Positions 9,000 to 20,418 are shown, counted from the first letter of the stretch. The stretch is 64,000 bases of DNA from Arsenophonus sp964026495 (GCF_964026495.1 NZ_OZ032148.1:124001-188000), one strand, 5' to 3'. The notes: generated by a model not told the origin, from the sequence alone. Program-made: numbers and translations.

Positions 9000-11380
9000 T
9001 TTTATTAGTATAAAATAAGTAATCATTTTTATATAGATGTATTAAATATTAATATCCTATTTTTTATAAATAAAAATATTTTAATAAATAATAATTTAAT
9101 TTTATTTATGTTTTATGTTTTTTAAAAATTATAGTTTTTTATTATATTTTTTATAAATTAGATTTAATAATAATGATTTTCAAAGATTTTTTTTAAAATA
9201 TGTTAACTTTTTATCTTTTTTTTGGATTTTAATAAAATAATAAAATTATGAAGAGTAGTATAATTTTTTAGTGAATAAGTGTTATGGTATTTTTGTTATA
9301 TAAATTTTTTAAGGTTTTATAAAAAATATTAATTTTATTATATAGATTGAAGTCTTAATATGTAAATTTCGATAATAGTGTATATATTAAAAAATACAAA
9401 TATATTTTTTGATTCTATTAAAAAATAATTGTTAAAAAAATAATGCATAAGACTAATTCTTTTTATGATTTTATGATATATTTTAATTATATCATGTTTT
9501 TTTTAATTTACAATTATTAAAGAATAAATGCGCTTATTTTTTTTAGTATTTATACCTTAAATATTGAAATTTTTGATTATTTTGCTGTTTTAAAATTAGT
9601 TAATGTTCTTTGATGAGTTATATTAACTTTTATATCATAGTGCTAAAATTTTTTTTATATTATCTGATCTCTATTAGTAAATCATTTATTCATTATGTTT
9701 TGTTTTTTGTTTTTTATTCATGTTTTTTTGCTATTTTTTAATATGTTGTTTTTTAATATAGTGAAATGATTATTGTATGACACTAATAATATCTTTTTTT
9801 AATTTTTTGGTAATTGATGTATTTTTATTTTTATAATTAACTTAAAATTTAAGTAATTTTATAAAGTTTTCCAAAATCTACTAAATATTTTGAAAATTTC
9901 TTTTTTTATCTGATATTTTATATTTATAAAAAACAAGGTTAACAAAAATAAGTGTTAATATAGCATTTATATCAAATATGAAAAGTATGCGAAATTAAAA
10001 ATAGCTAAATTAGATAATTTTATTATTATGCCATTTAAAGTAAAAATTATTTTTTAAAGAAATCTAATGTCAAATTTTCTACAAATTAAAAAAATATTTC
10101 TGGTTTTTTATAATTTTAATCAACTTTTTTCTCAATTTTTTAATTTTAATAGCAGTTACTAAATTTGTTTTGTCCTTCCTTATAAAAAAGACAAGCAAAG
10201 AAAAAACTTATTTTAACTATTTTATTTATTGTTTTTTTATAATTTTGAATTAGTATTTTTTAATATGCAGGTTATGAGATATAGTAATTATTGATGTATG
10301 TAAAGGTTGAATAATTATTTGTTTTTAGAATAACAATATAATTTTTTGTATTCATGGAGAGATTTGTATGAAATATGTCTTCGACAAAGTATTTGATTGT
10401 ATATCTCAAAATTTCTTTGAAAGATTATTCGGATGCATAAATATCCATAATAAAATTTTTATAATTTTAAATTATGCTGTAGTTGTTAGGAAATAAGATT
10501 TTGAATGTTAATTTTTAATTCTATTTTTATTTTTATTTAATGAATATCAAGAAGATATCAAGATGTAAAATGAAAAATTTATTTTTCTTGCAAAATTGTT
10601 TTATGTTGATTTTATTAAATGCAAACAAATTTCTTCTATTATGATTTTTATCTTTTTTATTAAAAATATGATATGTATATTTTGTAAATATACGTGTAAT
10701 TATTTTTCTAAAACTTTTAATTTGTGTTTTTTATATAAATAAAGTGTGTTTAATTTTGATATATTTTCAATGCAATATAGTAATGTATTTACAAAAATAG
10801 TATTTTGATATTTTAAAAAATTTTTAAAGTATTCTAAATAATATCATTTAATAATGTAGCTATATAATATTTTTTAATCTAAATATATTTTTGCTAAAAA
10901 GATGCTACAATAAATGATATTTAATATCAAATTTATTATTTAATCTGATTTTTTATATAAATTTTTGCTAAATGATACATTTTTTTATTTAAAATATATA
11001 TTTTTTATAGAAAATAATCTTTAAAAAAAATTAATTGAGTTTTTAAAATTAAGATAAAAAATTAACTTTTGAGTAGTTAATGATAATTTTTCGTAAATGA
11101 GATATAGGATTTTATTTATATTTTTATGTTTTTTAACACTAAAAATTATAAATTTATTAAACTTCATTTTCTTTTATGTAAAGAAATAACAGTGATTGTT
11201 TTATTTTTTTTGATAATATTTTTAATGATTTTTTTTTTATTGACTGATATTAAATTTTGCTATTACTAATATACTAGATGAAAGTGATCAACATTTTTAT
11301 AACGTTTTAAATTATTACATTTTCTATAATATTTTAATAATAAAAAATAAAGAAATTAATAAGTTAGTATACTGAATTTT
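9000..11380. other. Longest spacer: 2.4 kb between gltS and gmk (site of lost recG-trmH-spoT-rpoZ)
   Basis: No supported gene lies on either strand. E. coli has rpoZ, spoT, trmH and recG between gmk and gltS. I looked for RpoZ directly behind the gmk stop and for RecG/SpoT stretches and saw none. One 42-codon open frame with a ribosome-binding-site-like GGAGAG lies at 10368-10496 and is listed separately. Confidence 0.6.
10368..10496 (+). CDS. Unrecognised 42-residue open frame (doubtful)
   Basis: ATG at 10368 is preceded by GGAGAG with about 8 bases spacing. The frame encodes 42 residues with three aromatic/Cys-rich clusters (FDKVFDC, NFFERLFGC) and a hydrophobic tail with basic end. I do not recognise it. 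The local codons (GTC, TTC, GAC, TGC) are a little richer in G+C than the spacer around it, the only reason to list it. It runs opposite to the lost recG-rpoZ genes, so it is not an obvious remnant of them. Chance is quite possible. Confidence 0.2.
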   Translation: MKYVFDKVFDCISQNFFERLFGCINIHNKIFIILNYAVVVRK

Positions 11381-12007
11381 TTATTCTATTAATAATTTAT
11401 TAATTAAAGTATTATGTTTTTGCATTTGACGTTTTGAACGCAGTCTTTCAGATCTAATAATAGATTTTAAATCTTGTAATGCAGTATTAAAATCATCATT
11501 AATAATAATGTAATCATATTCTTTATAATGTTTTATTTCATTGACTGCTTGTGACATACGTCTATCAATTGTTGCTTTAATATCTTGTCCTCGAGAATTT
11601 AAACGACGAAGTAATTCATTTTTTGAAGGAGGAACAATAAAAATACTGGGAGCATTTTTTATTTTTTGATGGATTTGTTGTGAACCTTGCCAATCAATAT
11701 TTAAAAATAAATCGATGCCACTATTAAGTTTTTTTTCAACAAGGATGCGTGAAGTACCATAATAATTACCAAAAACATAGGCATATTCAAGAAAGTCATC
11801 ATTTTTGATCATTTTATGAAATTGTTTTTTGGTAATAAAATAATAATGTTTACCATTTTTTTCACCAGGACGTATTTTTCTCGTGGTATAAGAAATAGAT
11901 ACTTGCATATCGTAAAAAAAATTAGCTTTTAATAAAGCTTTAATGAGAGTTGATTTACCTGCACCACTGGGTGCAGATACGATATATAGATTTCCTTTAA
12001 TAATCAT
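11381..12007 (-). CDS. gmk: Guanylate kinase
   Basis: This 208-residue protein (E. coli 207) catalyses ATP + GMP to ADP + GDP in the cytoplasm. The P-loop APSGAGKST lies at 12-20, followed by the GMP-binding segments TTRKIRPGEKNGKHYYF and FGNYYGTS, and by NIDWQG and the lid region RGQD. It follows GuaB/GuaA in the GMP pathway coded elsewhere in this window. In E. coli gmk heads an operon with rpoZ and spoT; both are missing behind it here. The start is ATG at 12007. Confidence 0.97.
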   Translation of the reverse strand: MIIKGNLYIVSAPSGAGKSTLIKALLKANFFYDMQVSISYTTRKIRPGEKNGKHYYFITKKQFHKMIKNDDFLEYAYVFGNYYGTSRILVEKKLNSGIDLFLNIDWQGSQQIHQKIKNAPSIFIVPPSKNELLRRLNSRGQDIKATIDRRMSQAVNEIKHYKEYDYIIINDDFNTALQDLKSIIRSERLRSKRQMQKHNTLINKLLIE

Positions 12008-13109
12008 GATTATTTATTTTTAAAACAAAATTTATGACTGTATTTTTGTATGCTTATTTACAGTGTTTTAATGAATATTTTTATAAAATGATTTTAAAAT
12101 AATTATTATTATAAATATATATAATATTTTTTATTTATATTAAATTAAATAAAAAAAAGATTTATAGATAATTTTATATAAAAATAAATATCAAAAAAAT
12201 TTTTTGTATATTTTTTAAAAATTAATTATATTTTTTATGCCATAAAATTAATAATATATAAATAATCAATTTTTATTGAAATTATAAAAGTAATTGTATT
12301 GTTTTGAATATATTATATTTATCAATCAGGAGTAATAATTTTCTTGAATATATTTAAAATGAAAATTAGATTTATTACAATATGAATTGTAAAAAATATA
12401 TGTCAGTTTTGTTGTTATTATTTAAAAGATAATTGATATAATAATACATTATTGTTTAATTTTATAAAAAATTAAAATTTTATTACTTTTATTTTAAATT
12501 TTGGTAAATTTTTTTGTTATTATTTTATGTATACAAAAGTATAATTTTTTTTATTGCTGATATATCTAAAAAGATAGTTTTTATTATTTCTTATTTTAGT
12601 ATTAAGAGAATGATGTTAAAAATATTCAAATTAATATATTTATGATAAAAGAATATTAATTTTTTATAATTAATAAACTAATTTTTGTATAATATATATT
12701 TTTTCTGTAAATTATTATACGTTTTTTATTATATAAAAGTTTTTCTTTTAAGTAAAGTATATAACTTTTTATTTTTTTATTTGAATTTTAAATTATTACT
12801 TTTGTGTAATATTTTTTCTATCGGATAAATTTTTATATAAACTTCTATCAATTTTTCTGGATAGAGTAAATAGTATATTACATACATCATAGAATATCAT
12901 TTTTTTATTTTTGTTAATAAAATATAAATAAGATTATATTTTATGTATAAAAAATTTTAAAATAGATAAGTAAAAAAGAAAAAATAATCTATTGTGACAT
13001 TTTTTATTTAAACAAATTTTAAAAACAATTGATTGTGTTTTTTGTATTTTTTATATTAAAATTTAAAATTTTTATCAAAATAATAAATTTTATTTTTATA
13101 AGATGTTAT
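12008..13109. other. AT-rich spacer between gmk and avtA
   Basis: These 1102 bases have no gene I can support on either strand and no clear hairpin or known regulatory motif. Confidence 0.55.
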
Positions 13110-14366
13110 TTATTGATAAGCAATAGCAATTTCATCTGCTAGAATAGAAATTGCTTTTTTAATTTTTTCTAATGGTAAAATATAATTCATACGCATGCAT
13201 TGATTTTTATGCTTCCAATTTTCATTTAGCCCAGGAAAAAAATAATCTCCAGGTACCATGAATACATTACGTTTTTTTAGACGCGTATAAAGTGTTTGAC
13301 TGTTAATTGGTAGATTTCTAAACCATAACCACAAAAACATACCTCCCTCTGGTTTATGAATTAGACAATGATTTGCTGATATAGAATGACGAATAATTTT
13401 TATAGTTTCATTAACTTTTTGTTCATAAAAAGGTTTTATTATTTCTTTACATAGTCTAAATAAATCTTGTCGTTTAAGTATTTCTAATATTAATGCAGGT
13501 CCTATACTACCTGGAGATAAATTGATTATACTATTCATATTACTGATTGTGTTTATTATATACTTATTCGCAATAATAATACCACAACGGCAACCTGGTA
13601 ACCCCAATTTTGATAAACTCATAGAGAGAATAATATTCTCATTCCATATAGGTGTTCCATGATTAAAAATAATACCAGGAAATGGGATTCCATAAGCGCT
13701 ATCAATTAAAAGAGGAATTTTATTTTTTTTAGCTAAAGTATCTAATTTGATTATTTCTTTATCGGTAATCATATTTCCAGTGGGATTAGTTGGTCTTGAA
13801 ATACAGATTGCACCAATATCATCAGTGATTCTTAAAGCTTTAAAATTGATGTTATATTTAAAGTATCCATTAGGTAAAATTTTGATTTTTGGTTTTTTAC
13901 TGATGAATATATCATGTTCCAATCCAGTATCAGAATAACCAACATATTCTGGTATTAAAGGAAAAAGTATTTTTTGTTTTATACCTTTCTTACAAAAACC
14001 TGCAATAATATTGAAAAGATAAAAAAAGGCATTTTGACTGCCATTAGTTAAAACAATATTATTAGCATTAATATCCCAATTTAATTTTTCATTTAAAGTA
14101 TCTGCTAATTTTTCTCGCATAATATTTTTTCCCTGTGGCCCATCATAGTTACAGAGTGCTTTGTTGAGTTGTCCATTGATAGCCATTTCTATTAATAGTT
14201 TTTGAAAATATTGATCTATTTCAGGAATATATGCTGGATTACCTCCACCGAGCATTATGATATTAGGTTTATGTAAACCATCATTTAGATCTTTCATGAG
14301 ATTGTAAATATTAGAAGGAGTAGAAAATTTTTTACCAAATTTGGAATGTATAATGTTTTTTTTCAT
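13110..14366 (-). CDS. avtA: Valine-pyruvate aminotransferase AvtA
   Basis: This 418-residue, fold-type I pyridoxal-phosphate enzyme matches E. coli AvtA (417) along the whole length. Diagnostic parts are MLGGGNPAYIPE near the N-terminus, LCNYDGPQGK, the substrate/PLP motif SRPTNPTGN (190-198), IDSAYG with the PLP-contact Asp222 and Tyr225, and SMSLSKLGLPG with the Schiff-base Lys253. It exchanges amino groups between valine, alanine and their keto acids. A symbiont may use it to make alanine or to finish valine. The start is ATG at 14366. It is divergent from glyQ across 1.2 kb; E. coli also has avtA near and divergent from glyQS. No ribosome binding site is obvious. Confidence 0.95.
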   Translation of the reverse strand: MKKNIIHSKFGKKFSTPSNIYNLMKDLNDGLHKPNIIMLGGGNPAYIPEIDQYFQKLLIEMAINGQLNKALCNYDGPQGKNIMREKLADTLNEKLNWDINANNIVLTNGSQNAFFYLFNIIAGFCKKGIKQKILFPLIPEYVGYSDTGLEHDIFISKKPKIKILPNGYFKYNINFKALRITDDIGAICISRPTNPTGNMITDKEIIKLDTLAKKNKIPLLIDSAYGIPFPGIIFNHGTPIWNENIILSMSLSKLGLPGCRCGIIIANKYIINTISNMNSIINLSPGSIGPALILEILKRQDLFRLCKEIIKPFYEQKVNETIKIIRHSISANHCLIHKPEGGMFLWLWFRNLPINSQTLYTRLKKRNVFMVPGDYFFPGLNENWKHKNQCMRMNYILPLEKIKKAISILADEIAIAYQ

Positions 14367-15527
14367 AGTTACTTTGGAGTTATTAAATAATAAAAGATTA
14401 CAGTATTAAGTTTATATTTTATAATTATTAAAAAAAATAAATATTCTGAATATAAAATTATAACAATATTTTTAATATAGTTTTGGATATTTTTACAAAA
14501 AAAATATATAAAATATTTTTTAATAGGTAATGATATATTTTGCTAATAATAGATAATATCTAAATTAAAGATTATATAAATAGAAAAATTTTGTGATAAT
14601 TTTATAAATTTAGATTTATTGAAAAAATATTTTTTCGATTATGAAATATTCATTCAAAAAAATGCTTGATAAGTTATTAGTTAAATTATATAAAATGTTT
14701 GTGCTAATTTTTTTGAAGTAATTATTTTTTGTTTTATATATCAATTATTCAATAATATTTATTGCAATTATAAGTTATTATTGATTTTGTTCTTTTTATG
14801 AAAGTATAAATAACTTCTTTATAGTATTTTTTATATGAATTCTATATGGTTTATTATATTTAATAAATTATTTTAAATATAAATTTAAATATTTGTCTTA
14901 AAAATTTTTTGATATTTCAATGAGAATTGAAGTTTTTTAAATATTGTAAATTTTATGAAATTTTTATTTATAGTATATAATGGTAATTATAAATAATTGT
15001 TTATTTTATTTTTAAATTTTATTATTTATTTTTTTATAAAAGATATACGTTTATTTTTTAAAATTATTAAATTTATATATTTTAAAGATATTTAAATGAA
15101 TTTGTTAATAAAAATTCCAAAATATTGTTATATTTAAAATATAGTATAATAATATATTCTATATAATATTTGTCATAATTAATTATAGAATATAAAAAAA
15201 TATTTTTTACAAAGATTTTAAAAAATATGATTATTTGATAATTTAATTATTTTATAATATTATATAAATGATAATTTTTATTTATTAAATAAATATCTTT
15301 TTTTGAAAGATTTTCTTTTTAAGAAAATTTAATAAAAAAGATGTTTAAAAATAATAGAGCTAATGATTATTTTAATATCTTGTTTTATAAAAACAGATCA
15401 TAATTTTTACTATAGATAATCAATAAGTTTTCATTATTTTTCATATCACTCATAAAGTCACTAAATAATTAAGTTAGTGACTGATTATTAGATTAGAATT
15501 TATCATGCGAATTTAAATATACATAAC
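14367..15527. other. AT-rich spacer between divergent avtA and glyQ
   Basis: These 1161 bases have no supported gene. The glyQ-proximal end carries a 9-base-pair hairpin (15456-15482). Promoters of avtA and glyQ must be here but are not distinguishable from background. Confidence 0.55.
15456..15482 (+). promoter_or_regulatory. Hairpin in the glyQ leader
   Basis: Perfect 9-base arms AGTCACTAA (15456-15464) and TTAGTGACT (15474-15482) flank a 9-base loop, ending 45 bases before the glyQ ATG. No T-run follows, so it is not a plain terminator. It could be an mRNA 5' structure or a protein operator. Confidence 0.35.
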
Positions 15528-16427
15528 ATGCAAAACTTTGATATTAAAACTTTTCAAGGATTAATTTTTACATTAACAAATTATTGGGCTCATCAAGGCT
15601 GTACTATTATTCAACCATTAGATATGGAAGTAGGCGCAGGGACATCACATCCTATGACTTGTTTGAGAGCTATAGGTAAGGATCCTATAGCACTTGCTTA
15701 TGTGCAATCATGTCGCAGGCCAACTGATGGTCGTTATGGTAAAAATCCTAATCGTCTTCAACATTATTATCAATTTCAAGTTATCATAAAGCCTTCTCTT
15801 GATAACATGCAAGAATTATATCTTAATTCCTTACAAGAGTTAGGATTAGATCTTAATATTCATGATGTTCGTTTTATTGAAGATAATTGGGAAAATCCAA
15901 GTTTAGGAGCATCTGGAATTGGTTGGGAAATATGGTTAAACGGTATGGAAATTACTCAGTTTACCTATTTTCAACAAGTTGGAGGTTTAGAATGTAAACC
16001 TGTTACAGGTGAAATTACTTATGGTCTTGAACGTTTAGCTATGTATATTCAAAATGTTGATAGTGTTTATGATCTTTTATGGTCTACAAGTTTCTTGGGG
16101 AATGTTACTTATGGTGATATTCATCAAAAAAATGAATTTGAACAATCACTTTATAATTTTCAACATGCCAATATTGAATTCTTGTTTAAATGTTTTGAGG
16201 AATATGAAAAAGAAACGCAATATTTATTATCATTAAAAAAACCATTAGTTTTTCCTTCTTATGAGCGTATTTTAAAAGCTATGCATGTATTTAATTTATT
16301 AGATGCACGTAAAGCAATTTCAGTTACTGAGCGACAAAGTTATGTTCTGCGTCTTCGAACTTTAACAAAGATGGTTGCAGAATTATATTATGCTTCTTGT
16401 AAAGAAATAAAAAATCCTATGCATTAA
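15528..16427 (+). CDS. glyQ: Glycyl-tRNA synthetase alpha subunit
   Basis: This 299-residue catalytic subunit (E. coli 303) of the tetrameric bacterial glycyl-tRNA synthetase is almost identical to E. coli over long stretches: FQGLIFTLTNYWAHQGC, DMEVGAGTSHPMTCLR, CRRPTDGRYG, NPNRLQHYYQFQV and VTGEITYGLERLAMY. It charges tRNA-Gly with glycine using ATP, together with GlyS just downstream (26-base gap). It starts at ATG 15528; no ribosome binding site is visible, but the N-terminus MQNFDIKTFQG aligns with MQKFDTRTFQG. Confidence 0.97.
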   Translation: MQNFDIKTFQGLIFTLTNYWAHQGCTIIQPLDMEVGAGTSHPMTCLRAIGKDPIALAYVQSCRRPTDGRYGKNPNRLQHYYQFQVIIKPSLDNMQELYLNSLQELGLDLNIHDVRFIEDNWENPSLGASGIGWEIWLNGMEITQFTYFQQVGGLECKPVTGEITYGLERLAMYIQNVDSVYDLLWSTSFLGNVTYGDIHQKNEFEQSLYNFQHANIEFLFKCFEEYEKETQYLLSLKKPLVFPSYERILKAMHVFNLLDARKAISVTERQSYVLRLRTLTKMVAELYYASCKEIKNPMH

Positions 16428-16453
16428 CATAAAAATTATAAGGTTAATTTGTT

Positions 16454-18520
16454 ATGCAAAAAACTTTTTTAGTAGAAATTGGTACAGAAGAACTACCACC
16501 GAAATCTCTTCGTTTATTAGCTGAAACATTTGCTAAAAATTTTAAAGATGAATTAAAAAAAAGTTCTCTTCAATATGAAGAAGTTATTTGGTATGCATCC
16601 CCCCGCCGTTTGGCAATTAAGGTGATTAATTTAGCATTATATCAAACAAATCATGAAATTAAAAAACGCGGACCTTCAATAATTCAATCTTTTAATGATA
16701 ATGGTGAATACACTAAAATAGCTAAAAAATGGGCTCAAGGTTGTGGAATTACTCTTGACCAATCAGAACGCTTAGTTACTAATAAAGGTGAATGGTTATT
16801 TTATCGTACTATTACTACAGGAAAATTAGCTAAGGAATTATTAAATAATATCGTCAATAAAGCAATCAATAATTTGCCATTTCAGAAAATGATGAGATGG
16901 GGTAACAATAAAATTGAATTTGTTCGTCCCGTGCATACTGTAGTTATGTTATTAGGAAAAGATGTTGTTAAAGGTAAAGTTTTTGGTGTTGAAAGCGGAC
17001 GTATAGTATTTGGTCATCGATTTATGGGTAAAGATTGTATTATTCTTAATTCTGCTAAAACATATCCTAGTATTTTGTATAAATCTGGTAAAGTGATTGT
17101 TGATTATCAAGCACGTAAAGAATTAATAAAATATAAAATCAAAAAAATAGCTGAAAAATTAGGTGGTTTTCTAAAATATGAAGATGATTTATTAGAAGAA
17201 GTAACAGCATTAGTTGAATGGCCTGTTATATTAAGCGCAAAATTTGAAAAAAAATTTTTGTTACTTCCTAAAGAAGTTTTAGTTCATATTATGATTAATA
17301 TTCAAAAATACTTTCCAGTATTCAATCAAAATGGTGATTTGATGACTGATTTTATTTTTGTTGCTAATATTAAATCTTTAGAACCAAAAAAAATTATTCT
17401 AGGAAATGCAAAAGTTATTCGTTCACGTTTAGCAGATGCTGAATATTTATTTATGAGGGATCGTGAGAAAAAAATAGAAGAAAATTTTATATTATTAAAA
17501 ACTGTTTTATTTCAAAAACACCTTGGTACACTACTTGATAAAACTAATCGGGTAGTTATATTATCTGTTTATATCGCAAAAAAAATTGGTGCAAATATTA
17601 ATCATGTTAATCGAGCAAGTTTATTATCTAAATGTGATTTAATGAGTCATATGGTTTTTGAATTTCCTGAACTACAAGGCATTATAGGAATGCACTATGC
17701 ACGTTTAGATGGTGAAATAGAAGATGTTGCATTAGCTATTAAAGAACAATATCAACCTCGTTTTTCTGGTGATTTTTTGCCTTCCACTAAAGTTTCTATT
17801 GCAGTAGCTTTAGCTGATAAAATTGATATGTTAGTTGGTAGTTTAGGCATGAATCAACATCCTAAAGGTGATAAAGATCCATTTGCATTACGACGTGTTG
17901 CACTTGGTATTTTTCGAATTATTGTTGAAAGTTCTTATGAACTTGATTTATTAATCTTAGCAAAAGAAGCTACTAAGCTTTACGGAAATAAATTAATTAA
18001 TGAAAATGTTGTTGATAATGTTGTTAAATTTGTATTAGGACGTTGTATTGTTTGGTATAAAGAGCAAGGATATTGTTTAGATGTTATCCAATCTGTTTTA
18101 GTTTGTTTTCCAACTAAACCTAAAGATTTTGATGCTCGGTTAAAAGCAGTAACTTATTTTCGCACTTTATCAATAGCTAAAAAATTAATAATTATGAATA
18201 AAAGAGTATCTAAAATTTTAAAGAAAACAAATGAAAAATTGAATGTACATGTTATTACTTCTTTTTTAAAAGCGCCGGAAGAGATTCTTTTAGCTACTAA
18301 TGTAGGTATTTTACAAGATAAATTATTACCATTGTTATCAGAATATAGATATGAAGATATATTAATGGAACTAGTTTCACTTAATGAAATGATTGATAAT
18401 TTTTTTGATAATGTTATAGTGATGGATAATGATAAATCAATAAGAATTAATCGTTTGACATTATTAAGTCATGTGCGTGCACTATTTTTACAAGTAGGAG
18501 ATTTTTCTTTATTACAATAA
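16454..18520 (+). CDS. glyS: Glycyl-tRNA synthetase beta subunit
   Basis: The 688 residues match E. coli GlyS (689) end to end. The N-terminus is FLVEIGTEELPPKSLR; other landmarks are RWGNNKIEFVRPVH, ALVEWPVIL, ADAEYLFMRDR, CDLMSHMVFEFPELQG, MNQHPKGDKDPFALRR and the C-terminal anticodon-binding region with FFDNVIVMDND. The subunit binds tRNA-Gly and forms the alpha2-beta2 enzyme with GlyQ. AAGG is 10 bases before the ATG. It is in an operon with glyQ, as in nearly all bacteria with this enzyme type. Confidence 0.97.
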   Translation: MQKTFLVEIGTEELPPKSLRLLAETFAKNFKDELKKSSLQYEEVIWYASPRRLAIKVINLALYQTNHEIKKRGPSIIQSFNDNGEYTKIAKKWAQGCGITLDQSERLVTNKGEWLFYRTITTGKLAKELLNNIVNKAINNLPFQKMMRWGNNKIEFVRPVHTVVMLLGKDVVKGKVFGVESGRIVFGHRFMGKDCIILNSAKTYPSILYKSGKVIVDYQARKELIKYKIKKIAEKLGGFLKYEDDLLEEVTALVEWPVILSAKFEKKFLLLPKEVLVHIMINIQKYFPVFNQNGDLMTDFIFVANIKSLEPKKIILGNAKVIRSRLADAEYLFMRDREKKIEENFILLKTVLFQKHLGTLLDKTNRVVILSVYIAKKIGANINHVNRASLLSKCDLMSHMVFEFPELQGIIGMHYARLDGEIEDVALAIKEQYQPRFSGDFLPSTKVSIAVALADKIDMLVGSLGMNQHPKGDKDPFALRRVALGIFRIIVESSYELDLLILAKEATKLYGNKLINENVVDNVVKFVLGRCIVWYKEQGYCLDVIQSVLVCFPTKPKDFDARLKAVTYFRTLSIAKKLIIMNKRVSKILKKTNEKLNVHVITSFLKAPEEILLATNVGILQDKLLPLLSEYRYEDILMELVSLNEMIDNFFDNVIVMDNDKSIRINRLTLLSHVRALFLQVGDFSLLQ

Positions 18521-19065
18521 AAACAATAAATTATTTTTAATTTTTTTTATTCTTGTATTATTGTTTAATTAAATTATTGTAATTAATTTTAATTATTAAA
18601 GCTTAATTTTTTATTTTGACCATAATTAAAATTAACTTTATATTAATTTTAGATTAATTAATAAGATGTAAGTGCATTTCTATTTTTCTTTCTAAAAATT
18701 TATGCAAATATTTATTATTAATTACTTTATCACTAATAAAGATAATGAAAATTGTAGATGAATTTAAATATGAAAAATTATATATATTCATAAAAAGTTA
18801 GTTTTTTGAAAAATAATCTGAAAAATATATGTCAACATTATTTATTCTGTATTTAAATAAATATAACTGTTTTTTAAACATATGCTTTACAATTATGTCA
18901 ATTAATAATTAATTTGTTTTTATTAAAGGTAAGAAAATTTTAAATGTATTTAATTGAAATTTTTGTATGTTTTATAAAAATATTTTTAAAATTAACGTTT
19001 AACAAACATTAAAATTTAAATTATTAGTAAGTTATAATTTAAATTGATAAAATGGAATAAAATAA
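18521..19065. other. AT-rich spacer between glyS and gor
   Basis: These 545 bases have no supported gene. Directly behind the glyS stop the arms AAACAATA and TATTGTTT could pair across a long loop (about 18522-18570), a weak terminator candidate without a following T-run. Confidence 0.5.
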
Positions 19066-20418
19066 ATGATGAATGATCATTATGATTACATTGCTATTGG
19101 TGGTGGTAGTGCTGGTATTGCTTCAATAAATCGTGCAGCTAAATATGGAAAAACATGTGCTCTTATTGAATCAAAGGCTTTAGGTGGAACTTGTGTAAAT
19201 GCCGGGTGTGTACCTAAAAAAATTATGTGGTATGCAGCACAGATTGCAAAAGATACAAAAACTTATATTCCTGATTATGGTTTTTATGATATTAACCATA
19301 AATTTGATTGGAAAAAATTAATTATAAATCGTCAAAAATATATTAATGCTTTACATAAGTCTTATGAAATGAATTTAAGCATTAATAAAGTTAAAGTTAT
19401 TAATGGATTTGCCCGTTTTGTTGGTGATAATATGATTGAAGTGAATGGTAATAAATTAACTGCCGATCATATATTAATTGCAACTGGTGGTCGCCCTATT
19501 CGACCTAATATTTTAGGTGCAGAGTATGGGATAGACTCAGATGGTTTTTTTCAATTGACAACTTTACCAAATAGAGTTTCAATTGTTGGTGCTGGTTATA
19601 TTGCTGTTGAGTTAGCTTCTATATTAAATGCATTTGGTAGTGAAGTCCATTTATTGGTTCGTCGACATGCACCTTTGCGTCATTTTGATTCCATGATTGT
19701 TCAATCTTTTTTGAATGTTATTGAAAATGAAGGAATAATATTACATTCTGAATCAGTTCCTAAATCTGTTATTAAAAATTCCGATGGAACACTTACTGTG
19801 TATTTAAAAAATGCTCAATCAATAAATATTGATACTTTGATATGGGCTGTTGGTCGTGAACCTATGACAGATGATTTAAATCTCTCTATACCTGGTGTTT
19901 TGTTAGATAGTAATGGTTATATTAAAGTTGATAAATTTCAAAATACTAATGTAAATAGAATTTATGCAGTTGGTGATAATACAAATAGAGTTCATTTGAC
20001 TCCAGCTGCTATAGCAGCTGGTCGTAAATTGTCTGAACGTTTATTTAATAAAAAATCTAATGAATATTTAGATTATAATAATATACCTACAGTAATATTT
20101 ACGCATCCTCCGATTGGTACAGTGGGGTTAACAGAAAAAGAAGCAATAAAAAAATTTGGCAGTAATAATCTTAAAGTATATCAATCTTCTTTTGTTTCAA
20201 TGTATACAGCAATTACTGCTTATCATCAAATTTGTAATTTAAAATTAATTTGTGTTGGAAAAAAAGAAAAAATTGTAGGTATTCACGGTTTAGGTTTTGG
20301 AATGGATGAAATTTTACAAGGTTTTGCTGTTGCTTTAAAAATGGGGGCAACTAAAAAAGATTTTGATAACACAGTTGCCATTCATCCTACAATGGCAGAA
20401 GAATTTGTAACAATGTAA
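19066..20418 (+). CDS. gor: Glutathione reductase
   Basis: This is a 450-residue flavoprotein of the same length as E. coli Gor, reducing oxidised glutathione with NADPH. The FAD-binding GGGSAG motif (12-17), the redox disulfide GGTCVNAGC (Cys43, Cys48), the second nucleotide-binding GAGYIAVELA with VRRHAPLR (arginines that suit NADPH), the FAD motif YAVGDN and the C-terminal HPTMAEEF with the proton-donor His440/Glu445 pair are all present. The start may be ATG 19066 or 19069. It stands alone between spacers and would protect cytoplasmic thiols against host oxidants. Confidence 0.96.
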   Translation: MMNDHYDYIAIGGGSAGIASINRAAKYGKTCALIESKALGGTCVNAGCVPKKIMWYAAQIAKDTKTYIPDYGFYDINHKFDWKKLIINRQKYINALHKSYEMNLSINKVKVINGFARFVGDNMIEVNGNKLTADHILIATGGRPIRPNILGAEYGIDSDGFFQLTTLPNRVSIVGAGYIAVELASILNAFGSEVHLLVRRHAPLRHFDSMIVQSFLNVIENEGIILHSESVPKSVIKNSDGTLTVYLKNAQSINIDTLIWAVGREPMTDDLNLSIPGVLLDSNGYIKVDKFQNTNVNRIYAVGDNTNRVHLTPAAIAAGRKLSERLFNKKSNEYLDYNNIPTVIFTHPPIGTVGLTEKEAIKKFGSNNLKVYQSSFVSMYTAITAYHQICNLKLICVGKKEKIVGIHGLGFGMDEILQGFAVALKMGATKKDFDNTVAIHPTMAEEFVTM

